The translations under genes and the position numbers were made by a program. The notes beneath the pieces were generated by a model. It was not told the origin of the DNA, did not search any database, and saw only the letters and a program-made list of their open reading frames with translations. A DNA stretch of 64,000 nucleotides, from contig NZ_JAGSPN010000008.1 in assembly GCF_018139685.1 (NCBI RefSeq), forward strand, positions 1 to 64,000, read 5' to 3'. Below, in pieces: positions 1 through 9,112 of this stretch; the stretch's first letter is position 1; each line of letters begins with the position of its first letter. This stretch comes from Cognatundibacterium luofuense. Lineage in GTDB: Bacteria; Pseudomonadota; Gammaproteobacteria; Burkholderiales; Burkholderiaceae_D.

Positions 1-332
1 TCATGTTCATCATTACGATCCCGATTCAGAACCACTCGATCAACCTGAATCTGCCGACCGGACCATCGAGCCCGCCGACCACAGAACCAGTCGTGATTAA
101 CATCGACGTGGACTTTGACGGCACGGTATTGTGGAACGGAGCAGCAGTACCGACCCGTGGTGAACTGGAAGCGAAGCTGAGTGAAGTAGCAGCGCAGCCG
201 AATCAGCCGGAAGTGCATCTGCGCCCGAATGCGGTCGTGGAGTACAAATCGGTTGCTGCGGTGATGGCCTCGGCACAGCGTCTGGGTGTAACCAAGATCG
301 GTATGGTGGGTAATGAGCAGTTTTTACGCTGA
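1..332 (+). CDS. ExbD/TolR-type biopolymer transport protein, 3' part
   Basis: The reading frame is open at the left edge and ends with TGA at 330–332. The visible 109 residues start in the end of a transmembrane helix (MFIITIPIQ) and continue as a periplasmic ExbD domain with the usual pattern of an inserted variable residue, a numbered-element loop, and a C-terminal helix-strand ending in a Gly-Met-Val-Gly segment. ExbD works with ExbB and TonB to energise outer-membrane receptors with the proton motive force. The first methionine is inside the membrane helix, so the true start lies outside the window. It sits about 300 bp before the GlcNAc operon, so it may energise a TonB-dependent sugar receptor; that link is inference. 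It is distinct from the exbB–exbD pair at 24.6–25.6 kb. Confidence 0.8.
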   Translation, partial: MFIITIPIQNHSINLNLPTGPSSPPTTEPVVINIDVDFDGTVLWNGAAVPTRGELEAKLSEVAAQPNQPEVHLRPNAVVEYKSVAAVMASAQRLGVTKIGMVGNEQFLR

Positions 333-397
333 AAAAAGCGATGGAGCGTAAGCAGTCCAGTGAGGATTAAGCGACGCTGTAATGCAGGATGAACATC

Positions 398-541
398 TAG
401 TGGTTGAGGTAATGTCGCGAAAAACCCAAACAGCATCGGGTGTTTTGTGGTGTTGGCACCAAGAGGTATTAACGCAGCGGTAAAAATCATGTAGATACCA
501 CTTAAATACCTATTGACAACCACTATAAAAAGCTCTTACAG
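398..541 (+). promoter_or_regulatory. Candidate promoter/operator region of the nag operon
   Basis: The 294-bp gap before the kinase gene contains the perfect inverted repeat TGGTGTTGGCACCA at 448–461, with the TGGT/ACCA half-sites typical of GntR/HutC-type operators. It also has a separated inverted pair, TAGTGGTTG (398–406) and CAACCACTA (517–525). A possible -35 TTGACA (513–518) has a weak -10 (TTACAG, 536–541) at 17 bp. The repressor gene of the same operon is the natural candidate to bind here. Function is inferred from position and symmetry only. Confidence 0.4.
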
Positions 542-626
542 TGAGACAGATGATTTTAACAGAAAACCTCAGTAGCGCTGATTTGCCGCGTGGCTGAATG
601 TTCGCTACCGGACACCTGAAAACACC

Positions 627-1562
627 ATGTATAACCGAGACCAATCTGCACAAACCCCGTTGATAAATCTGAATTCTGCTGCGTCCGGCTTGCTGTATCT
701 GGCCGGTGTGGATGGCGGCGGAACTGGAACGCGAGTGGTGTTGAGTACACCGGATGGGCAAGAGCTGGCGCGTGGTGCCGGCGGGCCAGGTGGTCTGGCA
801 CTGGGGCGTGCGGAGTCCTGGCAGTCCGTGATGACGGCGCTGACTCAGGCGTTTGAGATTGCAGGGATCGCGATGCCGCCTTTACAGCAGATCGGTATCG
901 GTCTCGGACTGGCAGGTGTGACGGTCACAGCATGGCGTGAAGAATTTTTGCAACTCAATCCGGGCTTTGGTTTGCTGATTGTAGAGAGTGATGCATACAC
1001 CACATTGCTCGGCGCGCATGCAGGTGAAGCAGGTGCCATTATTGCCCTTGGTACCGGCAGTGTCGGCGAAGCTTTATACAGCGACGGATCGCGTCTCGAA
1101 GTGGGTGGCTGGGGTTTTCCTATCGGTGATGAAGCCAGTGGAGCGTGGCTGGGCTGGCAGGCTGTGAATTATCTGCAGCGCGTACTGGATGGCCGTCAGC
1201 CTGCGGAAGCGCTGGCCGATGCGCTGGAACAACAAACGGGTAACAGTCGTGATGCCTTGTTCACCTGGATGGGAACAGCCAATCAGACAAAGTATGCGAG
1301 CCTGGCGCCTACCGTTATCCGGATGGCAGAGCACAGTGAAGTTGCACGTCAGCTGTTGCAGACAGCAGGACTGGATATAGCACAAATGGCGGCGGCACTG
1401 ACCGCAAAAGAACAATTGAGCATTGCATTATGTGGTGGTCTGGCACCTGTGCTGAAACCATATATTCCGCAAGCTCTGCAGCAGACACTGAAAGAGCCGC
1501 AGGCTGATTCTGCGACCGGTGCGATGTTGCTGGTGAAAAGACAAATCCGGAAACTACAATAA
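627..1562 (+). CDS. nagK: N-acetylglucosamine kinase, BadF/BadG/BcrA/BcrD ATPase family
   Basis: This 311-residue cytoplasmic kinase opens the operon. The actin-like ATPase phosphate-1 loop GVDGGGTGTR lies at about residues 27–36, and a second glycine-rich segment (ALGTGSVGEAL) and a third (ALCGGLAP) follow in the order expected for the BadF family. Members of this family next to nagA and a sugar transporter phosphorylate GlcNAc (or glucosamine) at O6 with ATP. That fits import by an ABC transporter, which delivers unphosphorylated sugar, rather than by a PTS. The start is the first ATG of the frame; its ribosome site is weak. The GntR gene follows after 19 bp. The exact substrate is inferred from context. 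Confidence 0.82.
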   Translation: MYNRDQSAQTPLINLNSAASGLLYLAGVDGGGTGTRVVLSTPDGQELARGAGGPGGLALGRAESWQSVMTALTQAFEIAGIAMPPLQQIGIGLGLAGVTVTAWREEFLQLNPGFGLLIVESDAYTTLLGAHAGEAGAIIALGTGSVGEALYSDGSRLEVGGWGFPIGDEASGAWLGWQAVNYLQRVLDGRQPAEALADALEQQTGNSRDALFTWMGTANQTKYASLAPTVIRMAEHSEVARQLLQTAGLDIAQMAAALTAKEQLSIALCGGLAPVLKPYIPQALQQTLKEPQADSATGAMLLVKRQIRKLQ

Positions 1563-1581
1563 CAAGTTTTGGGAGGAACAG

Positions 1582-2316
1582 ATGCTGGAACAATTGAACG
1601 ATTTCAAGCCGGACAGCGAGAGCTCTACGCCGCTGTACCTGCAGTTAGCCAACAAACTGGCAAATGCAATTCACAGTGGTCTCTGGCAGCCCGATGAAGC
1701 ACTGCCTTCTGAACGCATGCTGTCGGAATCTCTGAACATTTCGCGCGTTACTGCACGTAAAGCGATAGATATGCTGTGTGAACGCGGATTGCTGACGCGT
1801 CGTCATGGTTCGGGTACCTACATTACGCCGAAACTGGAGCAGCCATTATCCAGGTTAACAAATTTCAGTGAAGAACTGCGTCAGCGCGGCTTTGTACCCG
1901 GTTCCCGCTGGATTTCGCGTGAAACCGGTATCGCATCGCCGGAAGAAATTTTATCTCTGGGCTTATCGCCGAATACCGTGGTATCGCGCTTAAAGCGTTT
2001 GCGTACTGCTGATAATGTGGTGATGGCGATTGAAAGTACAACGATTCCGGCGATGTATATGCCGAATCCGAAACTGGTGACAGACAGCCTGTACGGTTAT
2101 CTCGAAGCGCACAACGTAGCGCCGACCCGCGCGCTGCAGCATATCCGCGCTGTGAACGCGACCGCAGAACAGGCGCGTCTGGCCGACATCAAGCAGGGCG
2201 CTGCAATGCTGTTTATTACCCGTGTAGGCTATTTGCCTAACGGTACGGCAATCGAGCTGTCGCATTCATACTGCCGCAGCGACTATTATGACTTTGTGGC
2301 GGAGTTGTTCAGATGA
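1582..2316 (+). CDS. nagR: GntR/HutC-family transcriptional regulator, NagR-like
   Basis: A 244-residue regulator with an N-terminal winged helix (about residues 10–80, including SERMLSESLNISRVTARKAI and the wing RRHGSGTYI) and a C-terminal UTRA ligand domain (about 90–240). HutC-subfamily regulators inside nag operons usually bind GlcNAc-6-phosphate or glucosamine-6-phosphate and release their operator. A good ribosome site (GGGAGGA) lies 7–8 bp before the ATG. Its stop overlaps the nagA start (ATGA), so translation is coupled. It probably represses this operon through the palindrome near 448–461; that is inference. Confidence 0.88.
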   Translation: MLEQLNDFKPDSESSTPLYLQLANKLANAIHSGLWQPDEALPSERMLSESLNISRVTARKAIDMLCERGLLTRRHGSGTYITPKLEQPLSRLTNFSEELRQRGFVPGSRWISRETGIASPEEILSLGLSPNTVVSRLKRLRTADNVVMAIESTTIPAMYMPNPKLVTDSLYGYLEAHNVAPTRALQHIRAVNATAEQARLADIKQGAAMLFITRVGYLPNGTAIELSHSYCRSDYYDFVAELFR

Positions 2317-3425
2317 GTAAGATGCAGCACCTGCAGGGCAGTATCCTGACGCCACAAGGCTGGGTTGACGGAGAGATTACGTTCACTGATCGTATCGAAA
2401 ACGTCAGGGCCGGTGACGCGGCGACTTCCGGTAAAACGTATATTTTGCCGGGATTTATTGACCTGCACGTGCATGGTGCCGGTGGCAAGGATACGATGGA
2501 AGCAGGTGATGCAGTCAGTGTGATTGCGCGCCGTCATGCGCTGCATGGCACGACCAGTATGCTGGCAACCACTATGACAGCGCCGCTTGGCGATATCGAA
2601 GCTGCACTGAATGCCATGGCAGACGTGATTCACCAAAGGCCGCAAGGTGCTGCACGTGTGCTTGGTGTGCATCTCGAAGGTCCGTATATCAATCCCGGTA
2701 AGCTGGGCGCACAGCCTGATTTTGCGGGGCAGGGCGATATTAAACAGGTGCTGGCACTGAATGCCTTAGCACCGATTCGGCTGATCACAATCGCACCGGA
2801 AATGCCGGGTCATATGGAACTGATCAGTCAGCTGGTCGATGCCGGCATGCGTGTGCAGATCGGTCATACGCTTGGCACTTACGACGAAGGTGTACAAGCT
2901 TTAGATCGCGGTGCAAAAGGATTCACTCATTTATTTAACGCGATGTCACGTTTTGATCATCGCGCTCCCGGCATGGTTGGTGCTGCGCTGGCACATGCCG
3001 AATATTCAGAAATTATTCCGGATCTGCTCCATGTACATCCTGGTGCGATCAAAGCAGCGTTGCGGTCTATTCCGCATTTGTATTGTGTGACAGATTCGAC
3101 CTCCGCATCCGGTATGCCGGACGGGCAGTATATGCTGGGTCGTCAGGTTGTCCACAAATGTCTCGGTGGTGTGCGTCTTGAAGATGGCACGCTGGCTGGC
3201 AGTACTCTGACGATGGATCAGGCACTGCGTAATCTGGTCAGCATTGGTCTCAGTCTCGAAGAAGCATCACACCGGGTGTCTACATACGCCGCGGACTATC
3301 TCGGTTTATCAGAACGTGGACGCCTGCAGGCGGAAGCGTTCGCCGACCTGGTGGTGCTGGATGAAGCACTTAACCTGATTGCTGTGTATGTAGAAGGAGA
3401 GAAGATTGACCTCGCAAATGCTTAA
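2313..3425 (+). CDS. nagA: N-acetylglucosamine-6-phosphate deacetylase
   Basis: A 370-residue amidohydrolase that removes acetate from GlcNAc-6-phosphate to give glucosamine-6-phosphate in the cytoplasm. Family signatures are visible: the metal-site strand GFIDLHVHGAGG, the metal-binding Glu in HLEGPYINPGKLGAQ, the His in IGHTLGTYDEG, the substrate loop THLFNAMSRFDHRAPG, and the catalytic Asp in CVTDSTSASGMPDG. Length is normal for the family. It overlaps the regulator by 4 bp and its last codons overlap the TTG start of the deaminase gene. Confidence 0.93.
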   Translation: MSKMQHLQGSILTPQGWVDGEITFTDRIENVRAGDAATSGKTYILPGFIDLHVHGAGGKDTMEAGDAVSVIARRHALHGTTSMLATTMTAPLGDIEAALNAMADVIHQRPQGAARVLGVHLEGPYINPGKLGAQPDFAGQGDIKQVLALNALAPIRLITIAPEMPGHMELISQLVDAGMRVQIGHTLGTYDEGVQALDRGAKGFTHLFNAMSRFDHRAPGMVGAALAHAEYSEIIPDLLHVHPGAIKAALRSIPHLYCVTDSTSASGMPDGQYMLGRQVVHKCLGGVRLEDGTLAGSTLTMDQALRNLVSIGLSLEEASHRVSTYAADYLGLSERGRLQAEAFADLVVLDEALNLIAVYVEGEKIDLANA

Positions 3426-4428
3426 AGAAGCCTGTGCTGCATCGGAACGCGTCGCGTTTCAGCTGACGCAGGATCAGGAACGTTTCGCCGAACTGGGCGC
3501 ATTGTTACGTGCTAATCCGCCGCGCTCAGCGGTAACGGTTGCACGTGGCAGTTCAGACCACGCAGCAGCTTATCTGGCCTATCTGATGATGGCCAGAACC
3601 GGTTGTCTGACCGCGTCGCTGCCGATGTCGCTGGTGACCCTGAATCAGGCGCCGCTGCAGGTACAGAACACGCTGGCGGTGGCAATTTCCCAATCCGGAC
3701 AAAGCCCGGATGTTGTCGAGCCATTGCGCTATTTCAGCGCAAACGGTGCAACCACCGTTGCACTGGTCAATGATGCAGCATCACCGCTGGCGGAAGCAGC
3801 GCAATGGACTATGCCTTTGCATGCAGGACCGGAGCTCAGTGTTGCAGCGACGAAAAGCTATATCACATCGCTGTCGGCTGCTGCGCGACTGGTCGCACAC
3901 TGGCAAAACGATGCTGCATTGCTGGATGCATTGCAGCGTTTACCGGATGATCTGCAGGTAGCAACGCAGCAGGACTGGGATAAAGCAATTGAAGTATTTG
4001 CACCGGCTGAACGTATTATGGTGGTTGGACGTGGCACAGGATTTACCACTGCGCTGGAATCTGCACTGAAATTTAAAGAAACTTCCACCATTCAGGCGGA
4101 AGCATTCAGTGGCGCAGAGATCAAGCATGGCCCGATGGCACTGATTCACGAAGGTTATCCATTGCTGGTGTACGCGACACGTGGTCCGGCGCAGCAAGGC
4201 CTGATTAAACTGGCGGAAGAAATGCGCGGCCGCGGCGCCCGTGTGCTGCTCGCAGCGCCGGCAGATGTGGCTGAACGTGATCTGACAATCGCCACCGCTT
4301 CTGTGCCGGATCTCGATCCGCTGACAGCGATTCAGTCTTTCTACGTGATGGCAGCCAAACTGTCGGTGGCACGCGGACTGAATCCGGATCAGCCGCGTCA
4401 CTTGAGTAAAGTGACAAAAACCAACTGA
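3406..4428 (+). CDS. nagB2: Glucosamine-6-phosphate deaminase, SIS-domain (NagB-II) type
   Basis: This 340-residue protein has two SIS sugar-isomerase domains like the C-terminal half of GlmS, without the glutaminase domain. Signatures include ARGSSDHAA, ISQSGQSPD, AATKSYITS and the lysine-histidine loop GAEIKHGPMAL. In nag operons this type replaces the classical NagB and converts glucosamine-6-phosphate to fructose-6-phosphate and ammonia. I chose TTG at 3406 because AAGGAGA (3394–3400) is 5–6 bp upstream; an ATG at 3418 is possible but too far from that site. The start overlaps the end of nagA by 20 bp. Confidence 0.85.
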   Translation: MTSQMLKEACAASERVAFQLTQDQERFAELGALLRANPPRSAVTVARGSSDHAAAYLAYLMMARTGCLTASLPMSLVTLNQAPLQVQNTLAVAISQSGQSPDVVEPLRYFSANGATTVALVNDAASPLAEAAQWTMPLHAGPELSVAATKSYITSLSAAARLVAHWQNDAALLDALQRLPDDLQVATQQDWDKAIEVFAPAERIMVVGRGTGFTTALESALKFKETSTIQAEAFSGAEIKHGPMALIHEGYPLLVYATRGPAQQGLIKLAEEMRGRGARVLLAAPADVAERDLTIATASVPDLDPLTAIQSFYVMAAKLSVARGLNPDQPRHLSKVTKTN

Positions 4429-4468
4429 TGTCAGAAAACTGAGACACACTCGCTGATCAGACTTGAAG

Positions 4469-5866
4469 ATGAAAACCGTTTTCTACAAAATGGCATCGGG
4501 TGTGTTTCGTCGCATCTCCGGCGAGGCGGAAACTGTTTACCGGTGCGGTTCCGGCTTGCCAGTTTCTTATCCCGTTTCCCATCTTCTTCGCTCATTTACG
4601 GTATTGCTTCTTTTTTGTCTGAGCGTGTTAACGTTCACGCAGGCAAAAGCCAGTCAGCAAAAACCGGTCCGGATTGAGTTCTGGACGATGAGTCTGAAAC
4701 CGAAATTTATACCTTATTTTCAGCAGTTAATACGCGATTATGAAAGTCTGCATCCAGGCACAAAAATAATCTGGACAGATTATCCCTGGGATATTCTGCA
4801 GTTAAAACTTGTGACTGCGATTGCTGCCGGTAAGCCACCCGCACTTGTCAATTTATCTGTGCCATGGGCTGAGGCGCTGGCACGTGATGGCATGCTGGAA
4901 CCTGTTGATCAGTGGCTTGCGGCTGCAGGGCAACAGGCTGACTACACCGAAGGCGCGCTCGATGATTTGCGTTTTAACGGTCGTCTGTACGGTTTTCCGC
5001 ACTACAGTAATGTTAACGTTATTGCTTACAATAAAACCTTATTGCAACAGGCGGGGTTGAACCGTGCGCCGGCAGATCTGAATCAGGTTTTTCAGATGGC
5101 AATCCGGATTGCCGAACGTACAGGAAAACCCGCGTACGCACCCGCACTCGGAAAAATTGACGGTTTTTTTCTGCAGCAGGGATTGCCTGTGCTCAAAGGT
5201 CAGCGTGCTGCATTTGATTCAGACGCGCATGTGCGACTGGTAGAACAGTTAAAAACGGTTTATGCCGCAGGTGGTTTGCTGAAAGATAAACTGTTTGCAG
5301 AAGATAATTTTCCGGCCGTGATAGATGCTTATCTTGGCGGCAGGCTGGCAATGATGGTCAGCGCGCCTTCGGCGATACGGCGTGTACAGACCGATGCGCC
5401 GGACATTTACGCGCAAACCGGTATTTTTGCAATGCCAGCCGGACCGACCGGAATTAATGACGGTGGCTGGATGTTTCATTTCGCGGTTCCGAAAGGGAAT
5501 CAGTCCGGGCAGATGCCGGCAATCGCAGAGTTTGCACGCTATTTGACCGGTAGTGCCAGACAGCTGGATTTTGCTGCACTGGCAGGTGTCATGCCAACAA
5601 CGCGCAGCGGACTGCGTCAAACCCTGATCAGAGCGGCAGGCAACAGCAGCGATCCTGCACAGCAAGCAGTGATTGAAGCAGCACGTTCGATGCAGAATGC
5701 GCGCAGCCTGTATGTTTCGGGAATTGAGGATTACGACGAGTTGCGGCGAATTCTGGTTCAGGCAACAGAGGCAGCGGTGACCGGGCGTAAGCCTGTGCGC
5801 TCATCTCTGGAAGAAGCGGCGCGGATCTGGAACAAAAAACTGGCGACGCAAAAAGGAGGCCGTTAA
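4469..5866 (+). CDS. ABC transporter sugar-binding protein (family 1 extracellular solute-binding)
   Basis: A periplasmic binding protein of about 465 residues. After a long N-terminal stretch there is a hydrophobic signal segment (LLRSFTVLLLFCLSVLTFTQAKA, residues ~41–63), then the family-1 fold beginning IEFWTMSLKPKF and the typical YNVNVIAYNKTLLQQAG segment. It probably captures GlcNAc or GlcNAc oligomers for the two permeases that follow. The start is uncertain: TTG 4463 and ATG 4469 are adjacent, and the unusual 40-residue pre-signal extension suggests that the true start could be downstream. The stop overlaps the next ATG by one base. Confidence 0.83.
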   Translation: MKTVFYKMASGVFRRISGEAETVYRCGSGLPVSYPVSHLLRSFTVLLLFCLSVLTFTQAKASQQKPVRIEFWTMSLKPKFIPYFQQLIRDYESLHPGTKIIWTDYPWDILQLKLVTAIAAGKPPALVNLSVPWAEALARDGMLEPVDQWLAAAGQQADYTEGALDDLRFNGRLYGFPHYSNVNVIAYNKTLLQQAGLNRAPADLNQVFQMAIRIAERTGKPAYAPALGKIDGFFLQQGLPVLKGQRAAFDSDAHVRLVEQLKTVYAAGGLLKDKLFAEDNFPAVIDAYLGGRLAMMVSAPSAIRRVQTDAPDIYAQTGIFAMPAGPTGINDGGWMFHFAVPKGNQSGQMPAIAEFARYLTGSARQLDFAALAGVMPTTRSGLRQTLIRAAGNSSDPAQQAVIEAARSMQNARSLYVSGIEDYDELRRILVQATEAAVTGRKPVRSSLEEAARIWNKKLATQKGGR

Positions 5867-6741
5867 TGCTCCGCAGCTTTCGCTGGCAGTTACTGACACC
5901 TTGGCTTTTTTTATCGCCGGCATTGATTATTTTCGCTGCATTTGCATTCTGGCCGGTACTGGCAGGTGCCTGGTTCAGTCTTACCGATTACCGTTTATTG
6001 CATACGCCGCAGTTTGTCGGGTTGGACAATTATCGTGCTTTGCTGAATAACCCGTTGTTCCTGACCGGGTTACGTAATTCATTCCTGTTTCTGTTAGTCG
6101 TTCCCTTTACTCAGATCGCTGCTTTGTCGCTGGCTGTGCTCGTTAATCAACCGTTACGCGGCATACACTGGTTCAGAACGGTGTTTTATCTGCCTGTGGT
6201 AACAACGGTTTCTGTGGTTGGCATTTTGTGGGGCTTTATGTTCCACGAGCAGGGAACGCTGAACTATGTTTTGTTGCAATTAAAACTGATTCATGCACCG
6301 CTGGGCTGGTTATCTGATGATCAGCTTGCATTAGCAGCAGTGATGTTTGTTTGTTTCTGGCGTGGTCTTGGCTGGTATGTGGTGATGTATCTTGCCGCTT
6401 TACAGGCAGTACCGGCAGATTTGTATGAAGCCGCAGAACTCGACGGAGCAGGGCGCTGGGCGCGCTTCCGGTATATCACTGTGCCTGCACTGTATCCTGT
6501 GATCGCTATGTGCACCGTGATGTCAGTTCTGGCTGCACTGAAAGCATATCAGGAGGTTGATGTGCTGACGCAGGGCGGGCCGATGAATTCGACCTTTACC
6601 GCGCTTTATTACGCCTACGATCAGGGCCTTAAACATTTGAGAATTCCGCGCGGGCTGGCGGCCAGTTTTATTGTTTCGCTGATCTGTATGGCAATTGCGC
6701 TTTGCGGATTGTGGGCGATTCGTCCCGGAGGACGACGATGA
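5866..6741 (+). CDS. Sugar ABC transporter permease, MalF/UgpA type
   Basis: A 291-residue inner-membrane permease with six predicted membrane helices (first ~WLFLSPALIIFAAFAFWPVLAG, last ~FIVSLICMAIALCGLWAI). The cytoplasmic EAA loop that docks on the ATPase is seen as YEAAELDGAGRWARF. It forms the channel together with the next gene. The start ATG shares its A with the stop of the binding-protein gene, and its own stop overlaps the next start. Substrate is inferred from the operon to be GlcNAc or a GlcNAc oligomer. Confidence 0.9.
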   Translation: MLRSFRWQLLTPWLFLSPALIIFAAFAFWPVLAGAWFSLTDYRLLHTPQFVGLDNYRALLNNPLFLTGLRNSFLFLLVVPFTQIAALSLAVLVNQPLRGIHWFRTVFYLPVVTTVSVVGILWGFMFHEQGTLNYVLLQLKLIHAPLGWLSDDQLALAAVMFVCFWRGLGWYVVMYLAALQAVPADLYEAAELDGAGRWARFRYITVPALYPVIAMCTVMSVLAALKAYQEVDVLTQGGPMNSTFTALYYAYDQGLKHLRIPRGLAASFIVSLICMAIALCGLWAIRPGGRR

Positions 6742-7559
6742 ACTGGCGTCGTACCCTGCAAACCTGCTTCAGTTATCTGTTGCTGGTGATGATCGCAGTA
6801 TTGTGTATTTTCCCGTTCTGGTGGACTGCTGTCGTCGCATTTTCCGCCAGCGGTAATGTATTCAGTTTTCCGCCAGTATGGTGGCCGCAGAGCTGGACAC
6901 TGGCGCATTTTGAGGAAGTGTTCCGTGTCATTCCGGTTGGGCGCTTTTTATGGAATTCCGTTTGCCTGACGCTGATGACGGTCGCCGGAAAGTTATTACT
7001 GTGTGCAGCGGCTGCCTATCCGTTATCGCGTATGCAGTTTCGCGGAAGACGCACTGTGCTGGCCATCATTATGGTCACGATGATACTGCCCGGCGAAGTC
7101 AATTTTCTGATGAATTTCTTGAGTATTACGCAGTTGGGGCTGGTCGACAGCTGGTTCGGCGTGGTGTTACCCAATCTGGTGACGGCAATTTCGATACTGA
7201 TGCTGAAGCAGGCATTTGATGAAATCCCACAGGATCTACTGGATGCTGCCCGTATCGATGGCGCGGGTGAAATCACCATTTTGTTCCGGATTATGCTGCC
7301 AATGATTGCGCCGTGGCTGGCCACGGTTGGCATTCTGACTGCTGTGGAAACATGGAACGATTACTTATGGCCATCGCTGGTGATGGCTAAGCCTGACGAT
7401 TTTCCGGTATCCGCCGGAGTGCTCTATTTGCGCGGCACTTATGGCAGTAGTACACGCGTGATTGCAGCAGGAACGATATTAACCGTCGCACCGGTCATGG
7501 TTGCGTTTTTATGGACTCAGCGCTTTTTTATGCGCGGTATGGATGGAGCAGTGAAATGA
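6738..7559 (+). CDS. Sugar ABC transporter permease, MalG/UgpE type
   Basis: A 273-residue partner permease with six membrane helices and the EAA loop LDAARIDGAGEITILF. I take ATG 6738, which overlaps the preceding stop as ATGA and follows the ribosome site CGGAGGA; a longer frame from 6702 lacks such a site. It pairs with the upstream permease and the ATPase at 9113. Its stop again overlaps the GH3 gene start, showing tight translational coupling across the transporter genes. Confidence 0.9.
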   Translation: MNWRRTLQTCFSYLLLVMIAVLCIFPFWWTAVVAFSASGNVFSFPPVWWPQSWTLAHFEEVFRVIPVGRFLWNSVCLTLMTVAGKLLLCAAAAYPLSRMQFRGRRTVLAIIMVTMILPGEVNFLMNFLSITQLGLVDSWFGVVLPNLVTAISILMLKQAFDEIPQDLLDAARIDGAGEITILFRIMLPMIAPWLATVGILTAVETWNDYLWPSLVMAKPDDFPVSAGVLYLRGTYGSSTRVIAAGTILTVAPVMVAFLWTQRFFMRGMDGAVK

Positions 7560-9094
7560 CAGCACACAATGAGCAGGCAGATATCATCGCAGATGAACAG
7601 GAAGCGCGTCGCATCGCCGGACAACTGGTTATGATCCGTATGCCGGGGCTGACACTGGACGCCGATAATGCAGCGTTTATGCGTGACAACCATATCCGCG
7701 CTATTTGCCTGTTCCGCGGCAATATGCAGGATGAACACCAGCTGAAGCAATTCACACGTGACCTGCGTCAGACCATGGGTACAGACAGCCTGATCGCGCT
7801 CGATCAGGAAGGCGGCGCCGTAGTGCGTTCGTTATGGGTGCCGCAACCACCGGCGGCGATGTCGCTGGGTGCGAGCGCAGATCCGGAATTGTGCCGTCAG
7901 GTTGGTGCAGCGGTTGCACGTTCGGTACGGGCACTGGGTTTTAACTGGAATTTCGCACCGGTACTGGATCTGAATAATAATGTTTATAACCCGGTGATTT
8001 CTGAGCGCTCATTTGGCTCTGAACCTGCCAAAGCGGCAGCGCTGGCGCTGGCATGGATGCAGGGTAGTCTGGCGGAAGGTGTCGCCTGTTGTGTGAAACA
8101 TTTTCCGGGACATGGTGACACGCACGTAGATTCACACCGCGATTTGCCGACAGTTGATAAGTCGCTGGAAGCGTTGCGAGCACTGGAACTGGAACCATTC
8201 CGTATTGCGGTTGGTCAGCAGGCGCCGGCGATCATGACTGCACACATCGTTTATCCGGCGCTCGATGCTGAACATCCAGCCACTATGTCGCACCGTATTC
8301 TGACTGGCTTGTTGCGCGAAGAATGGGGATATCAGGGCGTTGTGATTACCGATGGTATGGATATGCATGCAATTGCCGGACGTTACGGTGTCGGGCAAGC
8401 TGCAGTGCGCGCGCTGGCCGCAGGTGCAGATCTGGTGATGGCGCTGGGTACCCGCGAAACCCAGATTGAAGCCCTGAATGCACTGACGGAATTTATTCTG
8501 TCCGGCAAGATCAGTCGTGCAGAACTGAATACCAGATTGCAGCGCGTGAAATCCCTGTGCGAACGCTTCCCTTGTCAGGACGAGGTATATCAGACTGAAA
8601 TTGCTGACCGTATTCTGATGTCGCAAGCTTGGAAAAAGGGTTTGACAGCGTTTGGCCAGCCACAGGCTCCTGCAACCGGCAGCCGCGTTCGTTTAGTCGT
8701 CAGTGCGGATGTGGTTAGTGATGGTGTGTCAGAAGCCGGTATTCCGGCTGCAAAAGTCAAAGCAATGCTGGAAACACTGTACGACGTTGAGATGACGACT
8801 TTCAGTGATGCAGAACAGTTTGACTGGGCTTCGTTACCGCAGGATGGCCGTGCTGTGATTCTGGCTTCAACTATTCGTATTCGCTACAGCGAAAAAGTCC
8901 GTCGCGAATGGAAGCCTAATTTACATCTGGTGCTGTGGAATCCGTTCCAGATGCTGGATATTGATGCGCCTGCTCTGGTGACGTATGGCTTTGCACCGCC
9001 GGCGGTTGACGCTGCGCGTGCATGGCTGGCTGGTGAAATTGATGCCGCCGGTGTGTTGCCTGTGCAATTGCCATCCGGTTCGGCCTCGCACTGA
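7556..9094 (+). CDS. nagZ: Beta-N-acetylhexosaminidase, glycoside hydrolase family 3 (NagZ-like, extended)
   Basis: A 512-residue GH3 enzyme. The NagZ hallmark KHFPGHGDT is at residues 181–189, followed by DSHRDLP with the acid/base Asp-His dyad, and the nucleophile is Asp266 in VITDGMDM. Classical proteobacterial NagZ is about 340 residues; here some 170 extra C-terminal residues (about 345–512) form a second domain as in longer GH3 hexosaminidases. No signal peptide is present, so it should act in the cytoplasm on imported GlcNAc-containing oligosaccharides or muropeptides. It is inserted between permease and ATPase genes and overlaps the former by ATGA. Confidence 0.87.
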   Translation: MTAHNEQADIIADEQEARRIAGQLVMIRMPGLTLDADNAAFMRDNHIRAICLFRGNMQDEHQLKQFTRDLRQTMGTDSLIALDQEGGAVVRSLWVPQPPAAMSLGASADPELCRQVGAAVARSVRALGFNWNFAPVLDLNNNVYNPVISERSFGSEPAKAAALALAWMQGSLAEGVACCVKHFPGHGDTHVDSHRDLPTVDKSLEALRALELEPFRIAVGQQAPAIMTAHIVYPALDAEHPATMSHRILTGLLREEWGYQGVVITDGMDMHAIAGRYGVGQAAVRALAAGADLVMALGTRETQIEALNALTEFILSGKISRAELNTRLQRVKSLCERFPCQDEVYQTEIADRILMSQAWKKGLTAFGQPQAPATGSRVRLVVSADVVSDGVSEAGIPAAKVKAMLETLYDVEMTTFSDAEQFDWASLPQDGRAVILASTIRIRYSEKVRREWKPNLHLVLWNPFQMLDIDAPALVTYGFAPPAVDAARAWLAGEIDAAGVLPVQLPSGSASH

Positions 9095-9112
9095 TCACCG
9101 CTACCGGAGAAC

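Noticed and set aside
1-332. Complete gene starting at ATG 3
   Set aside because: This methionine lies within the transmembrane helix of an ExbD-type protein; the N-terminal part is outside the window.
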